Source of the DNA: BA4 sp044376575
GTDB lineage: Bacteria > Bacteroidota > Bacteroidia > CAIKAF01
Direction: 5' to 3'
DNA: 64,000 nt
Assembly: GCA_044376575.1 (NCBI GenBank)
Contig: JBILKR010000011.1
Coordinates: 12,927-76,926 of the forward strand
The notes beneath the pieces were generated by a model, which ran no database searches, had not been told where the DNA came from, and was given only the letters and a program-made list of their open reading frames with translations. Positions 9,282 to 16,992 of this stretch are shown piece by piece (positions within the stretch are counted from its first letter, which is position 1; each line of letters opens with the position of its first letter). A program made the translations under genes and the position numbers.

Positions 9282-9365
9282 CATTTTTTGAGCGAAAGGA
9301 GCGTATATTTTATTTTCTGTTCTTGATGGTTGAATCTCAACTACAACTTGATCAAAGGTATTTCG

Positions 9366-9373
9366 TAAGTTTG
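9366..9373 (+). promoter_or_regulatory. -7 promoter element for rlmD
   Basis: TAAGTTTG fits TAnnTTTG exactly and ends only 4 bases before the rlmD ATG. If used, transcription would start at or about the start codon, giving a leaderless or nearly leaderless mRNA. A TTG at 9348-9350 lies 15 bases upstream, shorter than the usual spacing. Confidence 0.42.
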
Positions 9374-9377
9374 TTGC

Positions 9378-10781
9378 ATGTCGAAAAAGAAACCGTACGT
9401 TTTAGAAAAAGTTCCCATTCTTGATTTTGCAGCTGAAGGTGTATCTATAGCAAAGATAGAGGGTAAAGTATATTTTGTGAAAAAGGCTGTGCCTGGTGAT
9501 GTGGCTGATATCAGAATCTATCGCGATAAAAAAGCTTATGCTGAAGCCGAAGCCATTCATATCCATTCGTATTCATCGAAACGGCAACCTTCTTTTTGTG
9601 CCCATTTTGGGGAATGTGGTGGTTGCAAGTGGCAGCATGTGCAATATGCAGAACAACTGCAATTCAAACAACAACAGGTGGAAGAGCAATTCAAAAGGGT
9701 GGGTAAATTTGAATTCCCTGAAATTCTTCCGATTGTGGGTTCAGAAAATACAACTTACTACCGTAATAAACTGGAATTTTCTTTTAGCCATAAACGCTGG
9801 ATCACTCAGCAGGAAGTGGATACTAATGCTACCATTGATGAACGACCTGCACTGGGGTTTCATATTCCCGGACGGTTCGATAAAATTATGGACATCAATG
9901 AATGTTTTCTTCAGGCGGAACCTTCCAACCACATTCGTAATTTTATACGAGAATATGCGATAGATCATCAGCTTTCTTTTTATGATATCCGCAAGCAGGA
10001 AGGACTACTGCGTAACATGATTCTTAGAAACAATCGAAAAGGAGACTGGATGCTCATTATGGTATTTGGTTATGCCGATGTTGCTTTGTTTGAATCATTA
10101 TTAAATGCCATTCAACAAAAATTTCCGGAGATTATTTCATTACAGTATGTTGTGAATACTAAATTGAATGACAGTATCAGTGACCTCCCTGTACAATTGT
10201 ATACAGGTGAGCCTTACTTGCTAGAAAACCTGGGCGACTTAACCTTCAGAATTCAACCCAAATCTTTTTTTCAAACCAATACTGCTCAGGCAGAACGCCT
10301 TTATCAACTGACCCTTGATTTTGCTTCGATTACACCCAACGATAACGTGTATGATTTATATACCGGTACCGGAACCATCGCCTGTTACCTGGCTCGTAAA
10401 GCAAAACATGTAACGGGCATCGAATATGTGGAGGATGCCATTGTGGATGCCCATGCGAATGCAACTATGAACGGGTTGGCCAATACTTCCTTTTATGCGG
10501 GTGATATGAAGCAGTTGTTTACTCAATCACTGATTGAAAAGCATGGTGTACCGGATGTTATTGTTACCGATCCTCCACGTTCAGGCATGCATGCAGATGT
10601 GGTGGAAATGCTCAATCAGTCCGGTGCGAAACGCATCGTATATGTAAGCTGCAATCCTGCTACGCAGGCAAGGGATATTGCATTAATGGATGCACACTAT
10701 CGCGTAACAAAAGTGCAGCCGGTGGATATGTTTCCACATACGCACCACGTAGAAAACATAGTATTGCTGGAGCGTAAATAA
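9378..10781 (+). CDS. rlmD: 23S rRNA (uracil-5-)-methyltransferase, RlmD/RumA type
   Basis: 467 residues. An N-terminal TRAM domain (about 10-62) is followed by the iron-sulphur cysteines C74, C80 and C83 (CAHFGECGGC) with a fourth Cys later in MDINECF. The SAM-binding fold (YDLYTGTGTIACYLA) and the catalytic motif VSCNPATQARD are intact. It methylates C5 of a uridine in 23S rRNA (U1939 in E. coli). Bacteroidota often carry two RumA-like paralogues, so the exact target uridine is an inference. Divergent from rocD with a 126-base shared promoter region, and convergent with htpG. Confidence 0.93.
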   Translation: MSKKKPYVLEKVPILDFAAEGVSIAKIEGKVYFVKKAVPGDVADIRIYRDKKAYAEAEAIHIHSYSSKRQPSFCAHFGECGGCKWQHVQYAEQLQFKQQQVEEQFKRVGKFEFPEILPIVGSENTTYYRNKLEFSFSHKRWITQQEVDTNATIDERPALGFHIPGRFDKIMDINECFLQAEPSNHIRNFIREYAIDHQLSFYDIRKQEGLLRNMILRNNRKGDWMLIMVFGYADVALFESLLNAIQQKFPEIISLQYVVNTKLNDSISDLPVQLYTGEPYLLENLGDLTFRIQPKSFFQTNTAQAERLYQLTLDFASITPNDNVYDLYTGTGTIACYLARKAKHVTGIEYVEDAIVDAHANATMNGLANTSFYAGDMKQLFTQSLIEKHGVPDVIVTDPPRSGMHADVVEMLNQSGAKRIVYVSCNPATQARDIALMDAHYRVTKVQPVDMFPHTHHVENIVLLERK

Positions 10782-10788
10782 AAACTAT

Positions 10789-12615
10789 TTACGAATGAAT
10801 CATATCAATGCTTCGGTTGATAAAGGCAGCCAGTTCTTCTCCTTTCAGTAAGTTTCTGCTTAACAGGGCCAGGTCGATGGCTTGCTTGGCCATTTTCTTC
10901 TGCACTTCAGTATCCGTTTGCAATAAGATTTTTGTCATCAGCGGATGGTTACTGTTCACCACCAAGGTATAGAAGGAAGGCATATTTCCCATCATCCCTC
11001 CGTTGCCCAATGCATTCATTTCATTCATTCTTCGCATAAACTCAGATTGGGTAATGGTAACCGGCTGATCACTTTCACTCAGGTCTTCCAACTGAAAAGT
11101 AAATTTTCCTTTTTCTACCTGTTCTTCAAAAATTGGAGTGATTGTTTTTTTCTGCTCTTCATTCAGCTTTGAAATCGTAGCAATTCCTTTATCAATTAAT
11201 TTTTCAATTGAATCAGCATCAACGCGTGCAAAGCGTACATTCGGGAAACGTTGCTCCAGCTTCATTAGGTAATGACCGGTAAGTGGAGTATCCATAATCA
11301 ATACATCGTATCCTCTGTCTTTTGCCGTCTTGATGTAGGTGTGGTGCTCTTCTGCATTGTGTGTATATAACACTACAATATTTTTGTCTTTATTGGTTTG
11401 TGCGGGCTCGATGTATTGTTGGTATTCTTCCCAGGTGAAATATTTTTCATCCGTGTTTTTAAATAAAGTAAACGAAGCGGCACGCTCAGCAAATTTATCA
11501 TCCGTTACTGCACCGTACTCAATAAAGATTTTAATATCGTCCCATTTCTTTTCAAAATCTTCGCGCTGATTTTTAAATAAATCCTGCAGTTTATCCGCAA
11601 CTTTTTTGGTGATATGGCTGCTAATCTTTTTTACATTGCCATCGCTCTGTAAATACGAACGCGAAACATTCAACGGGATATCCGGAGAATCAATTACGCC
11701 GTGCATCAGCATCAGGAAGTCAGGAACGATGCCTTCAACAGAATCGGTGATAAATACCTGATTACTGTATAACTGTATTTTATTTTTTTGTAATTCCAAT
11801 GTGCCTTTAACTTTCGGGAAATATAAAATACCGGTAAGGTTAAACGGGTAATCTACATTCAGATGAATGTGAAATAAAGGTTCTTCAAAAGTAAATGGAT
11901 ACAGTTCTTTATAAAAGTTTTGATAATCTTCATCTTTCAGATCCACCGGTTTTTTTATCCATGCCGGTTCGGTGTTGTTGATTTTACTTTCTTTGAAATA
12001 GACCTCAACCGGCAAGAATTTTCCGTACTTGGATAAGATGTCCTGGATTCTGTTTTCTTCTAAAAATTCTTCACTGTCATCGGCAATGTGCAGCACAATA
12101 TCTGTTCCTCGGTTCTCTTTTATAATTTCTTCAAGCGTATAAGACGGACTGCCGTCGCAGGTCCATTTTACAGCGGTTGTACCTTCGCGAAACGATTGGG
12201 TTATCACTTCTACATTTTTTGAAACCATGAATGCGGAATAGAATCCCAATCCGAAATGCCCGATGATGGTATTACCGTCGCTTACCCCTTTATAGGTGTC
12301 CAGGAACTCCCGTGCTCCGGAAAAAGCCACCTGATTCAAATATTTTTCAACCTCTTCGGCACTCATTCCAATCCCGTTATCGCGGATGGTAAGTGTTTTA
12401 TTTTCCTTGTCGAGGATTACTTCTACTTTTAATTCACCCAGTTCCCCTTTATACTCACCTACGGAGGCTAAGGTTTTGAGTTTCTGGCATGCATCCACGG
12501 CATTCGATACCAACTCACGTAAAAAGATTTCATGATCAGAATAAAGAAATTTCTTAATAATGGGAAAAATGTTTTCCGTTTGAACGCTGATGTTTCCTTG
12601 CTTGATCGTACTCAT
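10789..12615 (-). CDS. htpG: Molecular chaperone HtpG (Hsp90)
   Basis: Bacterial Hsp90, 608 residues from the Met in MSTIKQGNISVQTEN (12615); a longer reading from 12684 adds an unconserved leader. The GHKL ATPase motifs are clear: ELVSNAVDAC, DNGIGM and GHFGLGFYSAFMV, followed by the middle-domain blocks (LNVDYPFNLTGILYFP, LPLNVSRSYLQ) and a C-terminal dimerisation domain. It refolds or holds client proteins in the cytoplasm. The residues between the motifs differ from E. coli but the family is certain. An inverted repeat at 12655-12674 lies upstream and may be a control site. Confidence 0.97.
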   Translation of the reverse strand: MSTIKQGNISVQTENIFPIIKKFLYSDHEIFLRELVSNAVDACQKLKTLASVGEYKGELGELKVEVILDKENKTLTIRDNGIGMSAEEVEKYLNQVAFSGAREFLDTYKGVSDGNTIIGHFGLGFYSAFMVSKNVEVITQSFREGTTAVKWTCDGSPSYTLEEIIKENRGTDIVLHIADDSEEFLEENRIQDILSKYGKFLPVEVYFKESKINNTEPAWIKKPVDLKDEDYQNFYKELYPFTFEEPLFHIHLNVDYPFNLTGILYFPKVKGTLELQKNKIQLYSNQVFITDSVEGIVPDFLMLMHGVIDSPDIPLNVSRSYLQSDGNVKKISSHITKKVADKLQDLFKNQREDFEKKWDDIKIFIEYGAVTDDKFAERAASFTLFKNTDEKYFTWEEYQQYIEPAQTNKDKNIVVLYTHNAEEHHTYIKTAKDRGYDVLIMDTPLTGHYLMKLEQRFPNVRFARVDADSIEKLIDKGIATISKLNEEQKKTITPIFEEQVEKGKFTFQLEDLSESDQPVTITQSEFMRRMNEMNALGNGGMMGNMPSFYTLVVNSNHPLMTKILLQTDTEVQKKMAKQAIDLALLSRNLLKGEELAAFINRSIDMIHS

Positions 12616-12654
12616 GGTAAAATTATTTTGATGTGGTTTATCAATTGCTGTACC

Positions 12655-12674
12655 AATGTCGAAAGGCTGACATT
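12655..12674 (-). promoter_or_regulatory. Inverted repeat upstream of htpG
   Basis: Perfect 6-bp arms AATGTC / GACATT separated by 8 bases, 40 bases upstream of the htpG start, followed by a second GACA. It is not a CIRCE element. A stress-response operator is possible, but the evidence is position and symmetry only. Confidence 0.3.
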
Positions 12675-12731
12675 TTGACAACATCCCAATAAATTATGAT
12701 AAATATCATTTTATAATAGCATCACACATTA

Positions 12732-12739
12732 TAGCTTTG
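12732..12739 (+). promoter_or_regulatory. -7 promoter element before small gene 12755
   Basis: TAGCTTTG, an exact TAnnTTTG match ending 15 bases before the ATG at 12755. A TTTT at 12709-12712 sits exactly 19 bases upstream in the -33 position (consensus TTTG, one mismatch). Confidence 0.5.
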
Positions 12740-12754
12740 ATAAAAAATAAAACT

Positions 12755-13168
12755 ATGCTCATCAGAATCAACAAAAACACTAGTATTCAGGAAATACAAC
12801 ATGAATTCAGTACCCGTTTTCCTCACTTGAAAATTGAATTTTTTTCTGAAAAAACTACAGATGGAAAATACAAGGCCGATCATCTGATAAAAGATCACAG
12901 TATAAAAATTGGAACCATCAGGGATCATGGTCATGATGGGGTGTATGAAATTGATGGATTGATTCCTGTTGCGGAACTTGAAAAAAACTTTTTTGATATT
13001 TTTGGGGTTCATGCACAGGTCTTCAGAAAATCAGGAAATACCTGGCTTGTTACCACTACCACAGATAACTTAACCCTGGCGGAACAGAACCACCTGGCCG
13101 TTGAAAATGCACAATCTGAATTACCCGAAAAACCGGGTGATGCCATGGATTCGCTCGACCTCGAATAA
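12755..13168 (+). CDS. Hypothetical protein, 137 residues
   Basis: Unrecognised soluble protein. I start at ATG 12755 (MLIRINKNTSIQEIQ); the alternative TTG at 12737 lies inside the promoter element. No signal peptide or membrane segment. The sequence alternates short beta-like stretches with a helix and ends in an acidic tail (EKPGDAMDSLDLE). The segment HLKIEFFSEKT followed by KADHLIKDHSIKIGTIR and VAELEKNFFDIFGVHAQVFRKSGNTWL suggests a small two-lobe alpha/beta domain. It is divergent from htpG and followed by another small gene and mutL. Similar small proteins occur in Bacteroidota, but I know no function. Confidence 0.6.
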   Translation: MLIRINKNTSIQEIQHEFSTRFPHLKIEFFSEKTTDGKYKADHLIKDHSIKIGTIRDHGHDGVYEIDGLIPVAELEKNFFDIFGVHAQVFRKSGNTWLVTTTTDNLTLAEQNHLAVENAQSELPEKPGDAMDSLDLE

Positions 13169-13206
13169 TTAAGAAAATTTTACAGCCGAGTCCGTCTTAA
13201 ATACTG

Positions 13207-13214
13207 TATCTTTG
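13207..13214 (+). promoter_or_regulatory. -7 promoter element before small gene 13233
   Basis: TATCTTTG, an exact TAnnTTTG match 18 bases before the ATG at 13233. No convincing -33 element at standard spacing. Confidence 0.42.
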
Positions 13215-13232
13215 AATATAAGTTTTCAGATT

Positions 13233-13517
13233 ATGTTATTTAAGAACATACAGATATTCAAGACCCCGAACAATAAAAAATTCTCTTACAAGCCCTTGTA
13301 TTATCAGCCTACAGAAGATGAAGAAATTCAGCAGCAGGAAAGAATCAAGTCAGGCATTCAGCAGGAAGAGTATGTGCCGGGAAGTGCGCTCCGCAGAAAA
13401 ATGGAAGAACGCTGGGGGCGCTCATCTTTTCACCAGCATTATGAAAATTCAAGAAGAAAAGTTTTTTCATTCATTGTGGTCATCATCTTAGCCATCGCCA
13501 TTTGGTGGATGCTTTAA
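13233..13517 (+). CDS. Small C-terminally membrane-anchored protein
   Basis: 94 residues from ATG 13233 (MLFKNIQIFKT); an upstream TTG start would overlap the promoter element. Residues 1-70 are hydrophilic and charged (KPLYYQP, acidic EDEEIQQQERIK, basic RRKMEERWGRSS), and residues 75-93 form a single hydrophobic helix (VFSFIVVIILAIAIWWM) at the very C-terminus. It therefore looks like a tail-anchored protein with its soluble part in the cytoplasm. It lies 63 bases before mutL and the two rhomboid proteases. Tail-anchored proteins are possible rhomboid substrates, but that is only a guess from position. Confidence 0.6.
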   Translation: MLFKNIQIFKTPNNKKFSYKPLYYQPTEDEEIQQQERIKSGIQQEEYVPGSALRRKMEERWGRSSFHQHYENSRRKVFSFIVVIILAIAIWWML

Positions 13518-13557
13518 TAAACCGAATCTTTACGAATTAACTAAGCATAGTTTGTAT

Positions 13558-13565
13558 TACCTTTG
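13558..13565 (+). promoter_or_regulatory. -7 promoter element for mutL
   Basis: TACCTTTG, an exact TAnnTTTG match ending 15 bases before the mutL ATG, the same spacing seen at 12732 and 19098. No clear -33 element. Confidence 0.45.
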
Positions 13566-13580
13566 AGGGATTGAACACGA

Positions 13581-15404
13581 ATGGCCGACATCATTAAAAT
13601 ATTACCCGATGCGATTGCGAATCAGATTGCTGCCGGTGAAGTAATTCAACGACCTGCTTCTGCAGTGAAGGAATTGCTTGAAAACGCAGTGGACGCTGAT
13701 GCTACATCGATTACACTCATTGTAAAAGAAGGGGGAAAAAGTTTTATTCAGGTATCGGATAATGGTAACGGTATGTCTGAAACCGATGCCCGGCTTAGTT
13801 TTGAGCGACATGCGACTTCCAAAATCCGTCAGTCGGAAGATTTGTTTTCTATCCGAACCAAAGGGTTTCGTGGTGAAGCCTTAGCTTCCATTGCCGCTAT
13901 AGCTAAAGTGAACCTGAAAACCCGTCGTGAGGAAGATGCCATGGGTACGCAGATTGACATTGAAGCGAGTGAAGTGATAGCACATGAGCCATGTTCTGCA
14001 AATAAAGGAACGGTATTTACCATTCGAAATTTGTTTTATAACGTACCTGCCCGCCGTAAATTTCTGAAATCAGATTCAGTAGAAATGCGACATATTGTAG
14101 ATGAATTTGAACGCATCGCACTCGCACATCCTAATATTGAATTTCAGATGATTCAGAATACTTCTGTGATGTATCACTTGGAATCCGGAACATTCAGACA
14201 ACGCATCGTTTCGTTGTATGGTAGTAATTACAATGATCGCCTTGTGCCGGTGGAAGAAAAAACAGATGTGGTGAATATAACAGGGTTTGTGGTGAAGCCA
14301 GAATTTTCAAAAAAAACACGGGGAGAACAGTTCTTTTTTGTGAACGATCGTTTCATTAAAAACAGCTATTTACATCATGCGGTACAAACTTCTTTTTCTG
14401 ATTTGATTTCATCAGATTCTTATCCCGGTTATTTTCTGCACCTGGATGTGAATCCTTCACAAATTGATGTGAATATTCACCCCACCAAAACGGAAGTAAA
14501 GTTTGAAGAAGAAAGATTTATTTATGCAATTCTGCGTTCGAGTGTTCGTTTGGCATTAGGAAAATACAACATAGCCCCGACGCTGGATTTCGATAATGAA
14601 CAGGCATTTGATATTCCGCTGAAAAAAAATATTGATGAAGTAAAACGACCTGAAATTCGTTTTAATCCTTCCTATAATCCTTTTCAAGAAAGACCTGAAG
14701 GCGGTTTTGAAAAAATACATGCACCGGAAGATCTTTTGATTCGTCAGGAAACTTCTTCACATCCTCAAACTTTTCCTGATTATATTCAGGAAATAAATTT
14801 ACCATCACAGGCTACTCACGGTTTAGAAGAAGAGGCCCAGACATTTCCTTTTTTTCAGTGGCTCAATAAATATATTGTGGCGGCAAATGAACACGGATTG
14901 TTTTTGATTGATCAGCACAGGGCACATGAGCGTATTTTATTCGATCGACTGATACAATCAATGAATGAACAAAAAGTTTCATCACAAATGGAACTGTTTC
15001 CTCAATCTGTTCAATTGTCTCCATCTGATGCTGTGTTATTGCAAAGCATATTACAGGATTTATCAGATATGGGTTTTGATATTGAACCATTCGGCAGTGA
15101 TACTTTTTTGATTCGGGGAGTTCCGGGTGACGCAATGGGTGTAGATCCTGTTAAACTTCTGGAATCTGTTTTACAGCAATACAAAGACGCGCCGGCAGTA
15201 GAGCGTTCAGATAAAAAAGAAAAACTGGCAGTGATTGTGGTCAATCGTATGGCCATCAAGTCAGGAATGATTTTGAATAAAATGGAAACCGAACAACTGG
15301 TTGTTGATTTATTTAAAACAAGTATGCCGTATTCATCACCTGGCGGAAAGCCAATTATTTTTTCAATGAGTACAGAAGAGTTGGACCAGAAATTTTTGAA
15401 ATAA
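13581..15404 (+). CDS. mutL: DNA mismatch repair protein MutL
   Basis: 607 residues. The N-terminal GHKL ATPase has ELLENAVDAD, DNGNGM and TKGFRGEALASIAA; transducer motifs follow (NDRFIKN, NPSQIDVNIHPTKTEVKF, about 260-300). A variable linker (about 345-420) leads to the C-terminal dimerisation domain. The metal-site motif DQHAxxExxxxE is present only in altered form (DQHRAHERILFD), and the ACR and CPHGRP motifs are replaced by NRM and SPGGKP, so the nicking activity seen in many MutLs may be absent or differ. First gene of a tight unit with the two rhomboids (4-base and 2-base gaps). Confidence 0.97.
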   Translation: MADIIKILPDAIANQIAAGEVIQRPASAVKELLENAVDADATSITLIVKEGGKSFIQVSDNGNGMSETDARLSFERHATSKIRQSEDLFSIRTKGFRGEALASIAAIAKVNLKTRREEDAMGTQIDIEASEVIAHEPCSANKGTVFTIRNLFYNVPARRKFLKSDSVEMRHIVDEFERIALAHPNIEFQMIQNTSVMYHLESGTFRQRIVSLYGSNYNDRLVPVEEKTDVVNITGFVVKPEFSKKTRGEQFFFVNDRFIKNSYLHHAVQTSFSDLISSDSYPGYFLHLDVNPSQIDVNIHPTKTEVKFEEERFIYAILRSSVRLALGKYNIAPTLDFDNEQAFDIPLKKNIDEVKRPEIRFNPSYNPFQERPEGGFEKIHAPEDLLIRQETSSHPQTFPDYIQEINLPSQATHGLEEEAQTFPFFQWLNKYIVAANEHGLFLIDQHRAHERILFDRLIQSMNEQKVSSQMELFPQSVQLSPSDAVLLQSILQDLSDMGFDIEPFGSDTFLIRGVPGDAMGVDPVKLLESVLQQYKDAPAVERSDKKEKLAVIVVNRMAIKSGMILNKMETEQLVVDLFKTSMPYSSPGGKPIIFSMSTEELDQKFLK

Positions 15405-15408
15405 TCGT

Positions 15409-16083
15409 ATGAGTTATTATCGTTCAAATGGTTTTAGTGCGCTTCCGGTGGTGGTAAAAAATTTACTCATCATCAACGGACTTGTATTCCTGTTTTTATT
15501 TTCTCCGGGGTCTATCCGTGAATGGATGTACCAGCACCTGGCACTATGGATTCCCGGGCATCGTGATTTTATTCCTACACAGTATGTAACTTATCAGTTC
15601 ATGCATTCCTATACCGATCCTTTTCACATTTTATTCAATATGTTTTCGCTTTGGATGTTTGGTACGATGGTGGAGAATATTTGGGGGCCCCGAAGATTCT
15701 TAACCTATTATTTGCTTTGCGGAATTGGCGCAGGTGTATTTCAGAATTTATTTCATTTTATTTCATTGTATGAATATCTTGACATGACTACCTGGACCAA
15801 CCTGGCTAATAATTATGTGCCACCCATGGTAGGTGCATCCGGATCAATCTATGGATTACTTGCAGCTTATGGCTACCTGTTTCCAAATTCTTATGTCAAT
15901 ATTTATTTTTTCATACCTATCAAAGCCAAGTATTTTGTGATATTACTGATGGCCATTTCGCTGTTTTCAGGCTTATCCAATCAGGCGGGTGATAATGTTG
16001 CACACTTTGCACATCTTGGCGGAGCCATTGTGGGTCTAATATTAATTTTTGGAAGAAGTCTTTTTATCAGAAGAAGATTTTAA
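15409..16083 (+). CDS. Rhomboid family intramembrane serine protease
   Basis: 224 residues with six predicted membrane segments. The catalytic dyad is complete: Ser144 in GASGS and His202 in HLGG; the TM2 hallmarks FHILFNMFSLWMFG and the loop-1 WR-like region (ENIWGPRRF) are present. It cleaves substrates within or near the membrane. It begins 4 bases after mutL and ends 2 bases before a second rhomboid gene. Duplication of rhomboid genes after mutL is a familiar arrangement in Bacteroidota. Substrate unknown. Confidence 0.93.
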   Translation: MSYYRSNGFSALPVVVKNLLIINGLVFLFLFSPGSIREWMYQHLALWIPGHRDFIPTQYVTYQFMHSYTDPFHILFNMFSLWMFGTMVENIWGPRRFLTYYLLCGIGAGVFQNLFHFISLYEYLDMTTWTNLANNYVPPMVGASGSIYGLLAAYGYLFPNSYVNIYFFIPIKAKYFVILLMAISLFSGLSNQAGDNVAHFAHLGGAIVGLILIFGRSLFIRRRF

Positions 16084-16085
16084 AT

Positions 16086-16985
16086 ATGTCGATTCAACAC
16101 AGACTTTCATCTTTTCGTTTTCAATCGCCAGTTATTCAGTTGTTGGTGATTAATATGATTGTATTTGTGCTGATAAAATTGTATTCAATCGCTACATTAT
16201 TGATTTTTCATTCAACTCCCGTGATGCAGTCAAAAGCATTTCAAGGTCTTGTTGATTTGCTGGCGATGCCTTATGAATTTTCTGAATTACTCACACATTT
16301 CTATACGCCGATCACTTACATGTTTGTTCACCTGGACTTTTTACATGTATTGTTCAACATGCTTGCATTGTATTTTTTTGGAAATGTTTTTACATCAACA
16401 TTGGATGAAAAAAAAGTATGGCCATTATACATTTTCGGAGGATTGGCTGGAGCACTTATCTCTTTTACAACACAATATATTCCTGCTTTTCAGGGTTTAA
16501 GTCAGCATGGTCATTTAGTTGGAGCTTCTGCATCTATCATGTCGATATTAGTTGCAACAGCCATTATGAATCCTAATTTACCCATGCAGTTGTTTTTTGT
16601 GGGCGAAGTAAAACTTAAATACGTTGCTGTTTTTTATGTTCTGATAGATTTGGCATCGATAAGTTCTGGTAAGAATCTGGGCGGACACACAGCGCATTTT
16701 GGTGGAATGCTGATGGGTATAGTGGCCGCATATGGATGGAAGAAAGGATTTGATATTACAGCTGGATGGGGATGGTTATCCGATAAAATAAAATCAGTAT
16801 TTCTACAAAAAAAATCAAAGATGAAAGTGGTACGAGGTCGTCCTTTAAGCGATGATCAGTTCAATACAATAAGAAAAGAAAAAGAAATTACCCTCGATCA
16901 GATTTTGGATAAAATCAATAAAAAAGGTATTGATAGTTTAACCCCAAAAGAAAAAGAATTGCTGGATAAATTCAGCCGCAATTAA
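16086..16985 (+). CDS. Second rhomboid family protease with C-terminal extension
   Basis: 299 residues; six membrane segments in the first 225, then a cytoplasmic tail of about 70 charged residues. The catalytic Ser is in GASAS (Ser148) and the His in HFGG (His204). The usual GxSG motif reads GASA, so the residue after the nucleophile is Ala instead of Gly; activity is likely but not certain. The tail contains a motif DQFNTIRKEKEITLDQILDK and KGIDSLTPKEKELLDKFS, seen at the C-terminus of other Bacteroidota rhomboids and probably a small helical domain. Only 2 bases separate it from the first rhomboid; no hydrophobic similarity beyond the family was noticed. Confidence 0.9.
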   Translation: MSIQHRLSSFRFQSPVIQLLVINMIVFVLIKLYSIATLLIFHSTPVMQSKAFQGLVDLLAMPYEFSELLTHFYTPITYMFVHLDFLHVLFNMLALYFFGNVFTSTLDEKKVWPLYIFGGLAGALISFTTQYIPAFQGLSQHGHLVGASASIMSILVATAIMNPNLPMQLFFVGEVKLKYVAVFYVLIDLASISSGKNLGGHTAHFGGMLMGIVAAYGWKKGFDITAGWGWLSDKIKSVFLQKKSKMKVVRGRPLSDDQFNTIRKEKEITLDQILDKINKKGIDSLTPKEKELLDKFSRN

Positions 16986-16992
16986 AAATAAA

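Noticed and set aside
12737..12754. TTG start of the 12755 gene giving 143 residues
   Set aside because: The TTG lies inside the TAGCTTTG promoter element; ATG 12755 is the better start. The same reasoning rejected TTG starts at 13212, 19100 and 42784.
12722..13012. Antisense open frame opposite the 12755 gene
   Set aside because: Fully opposite a better-supported gene with its own promoter; no homology or motif.
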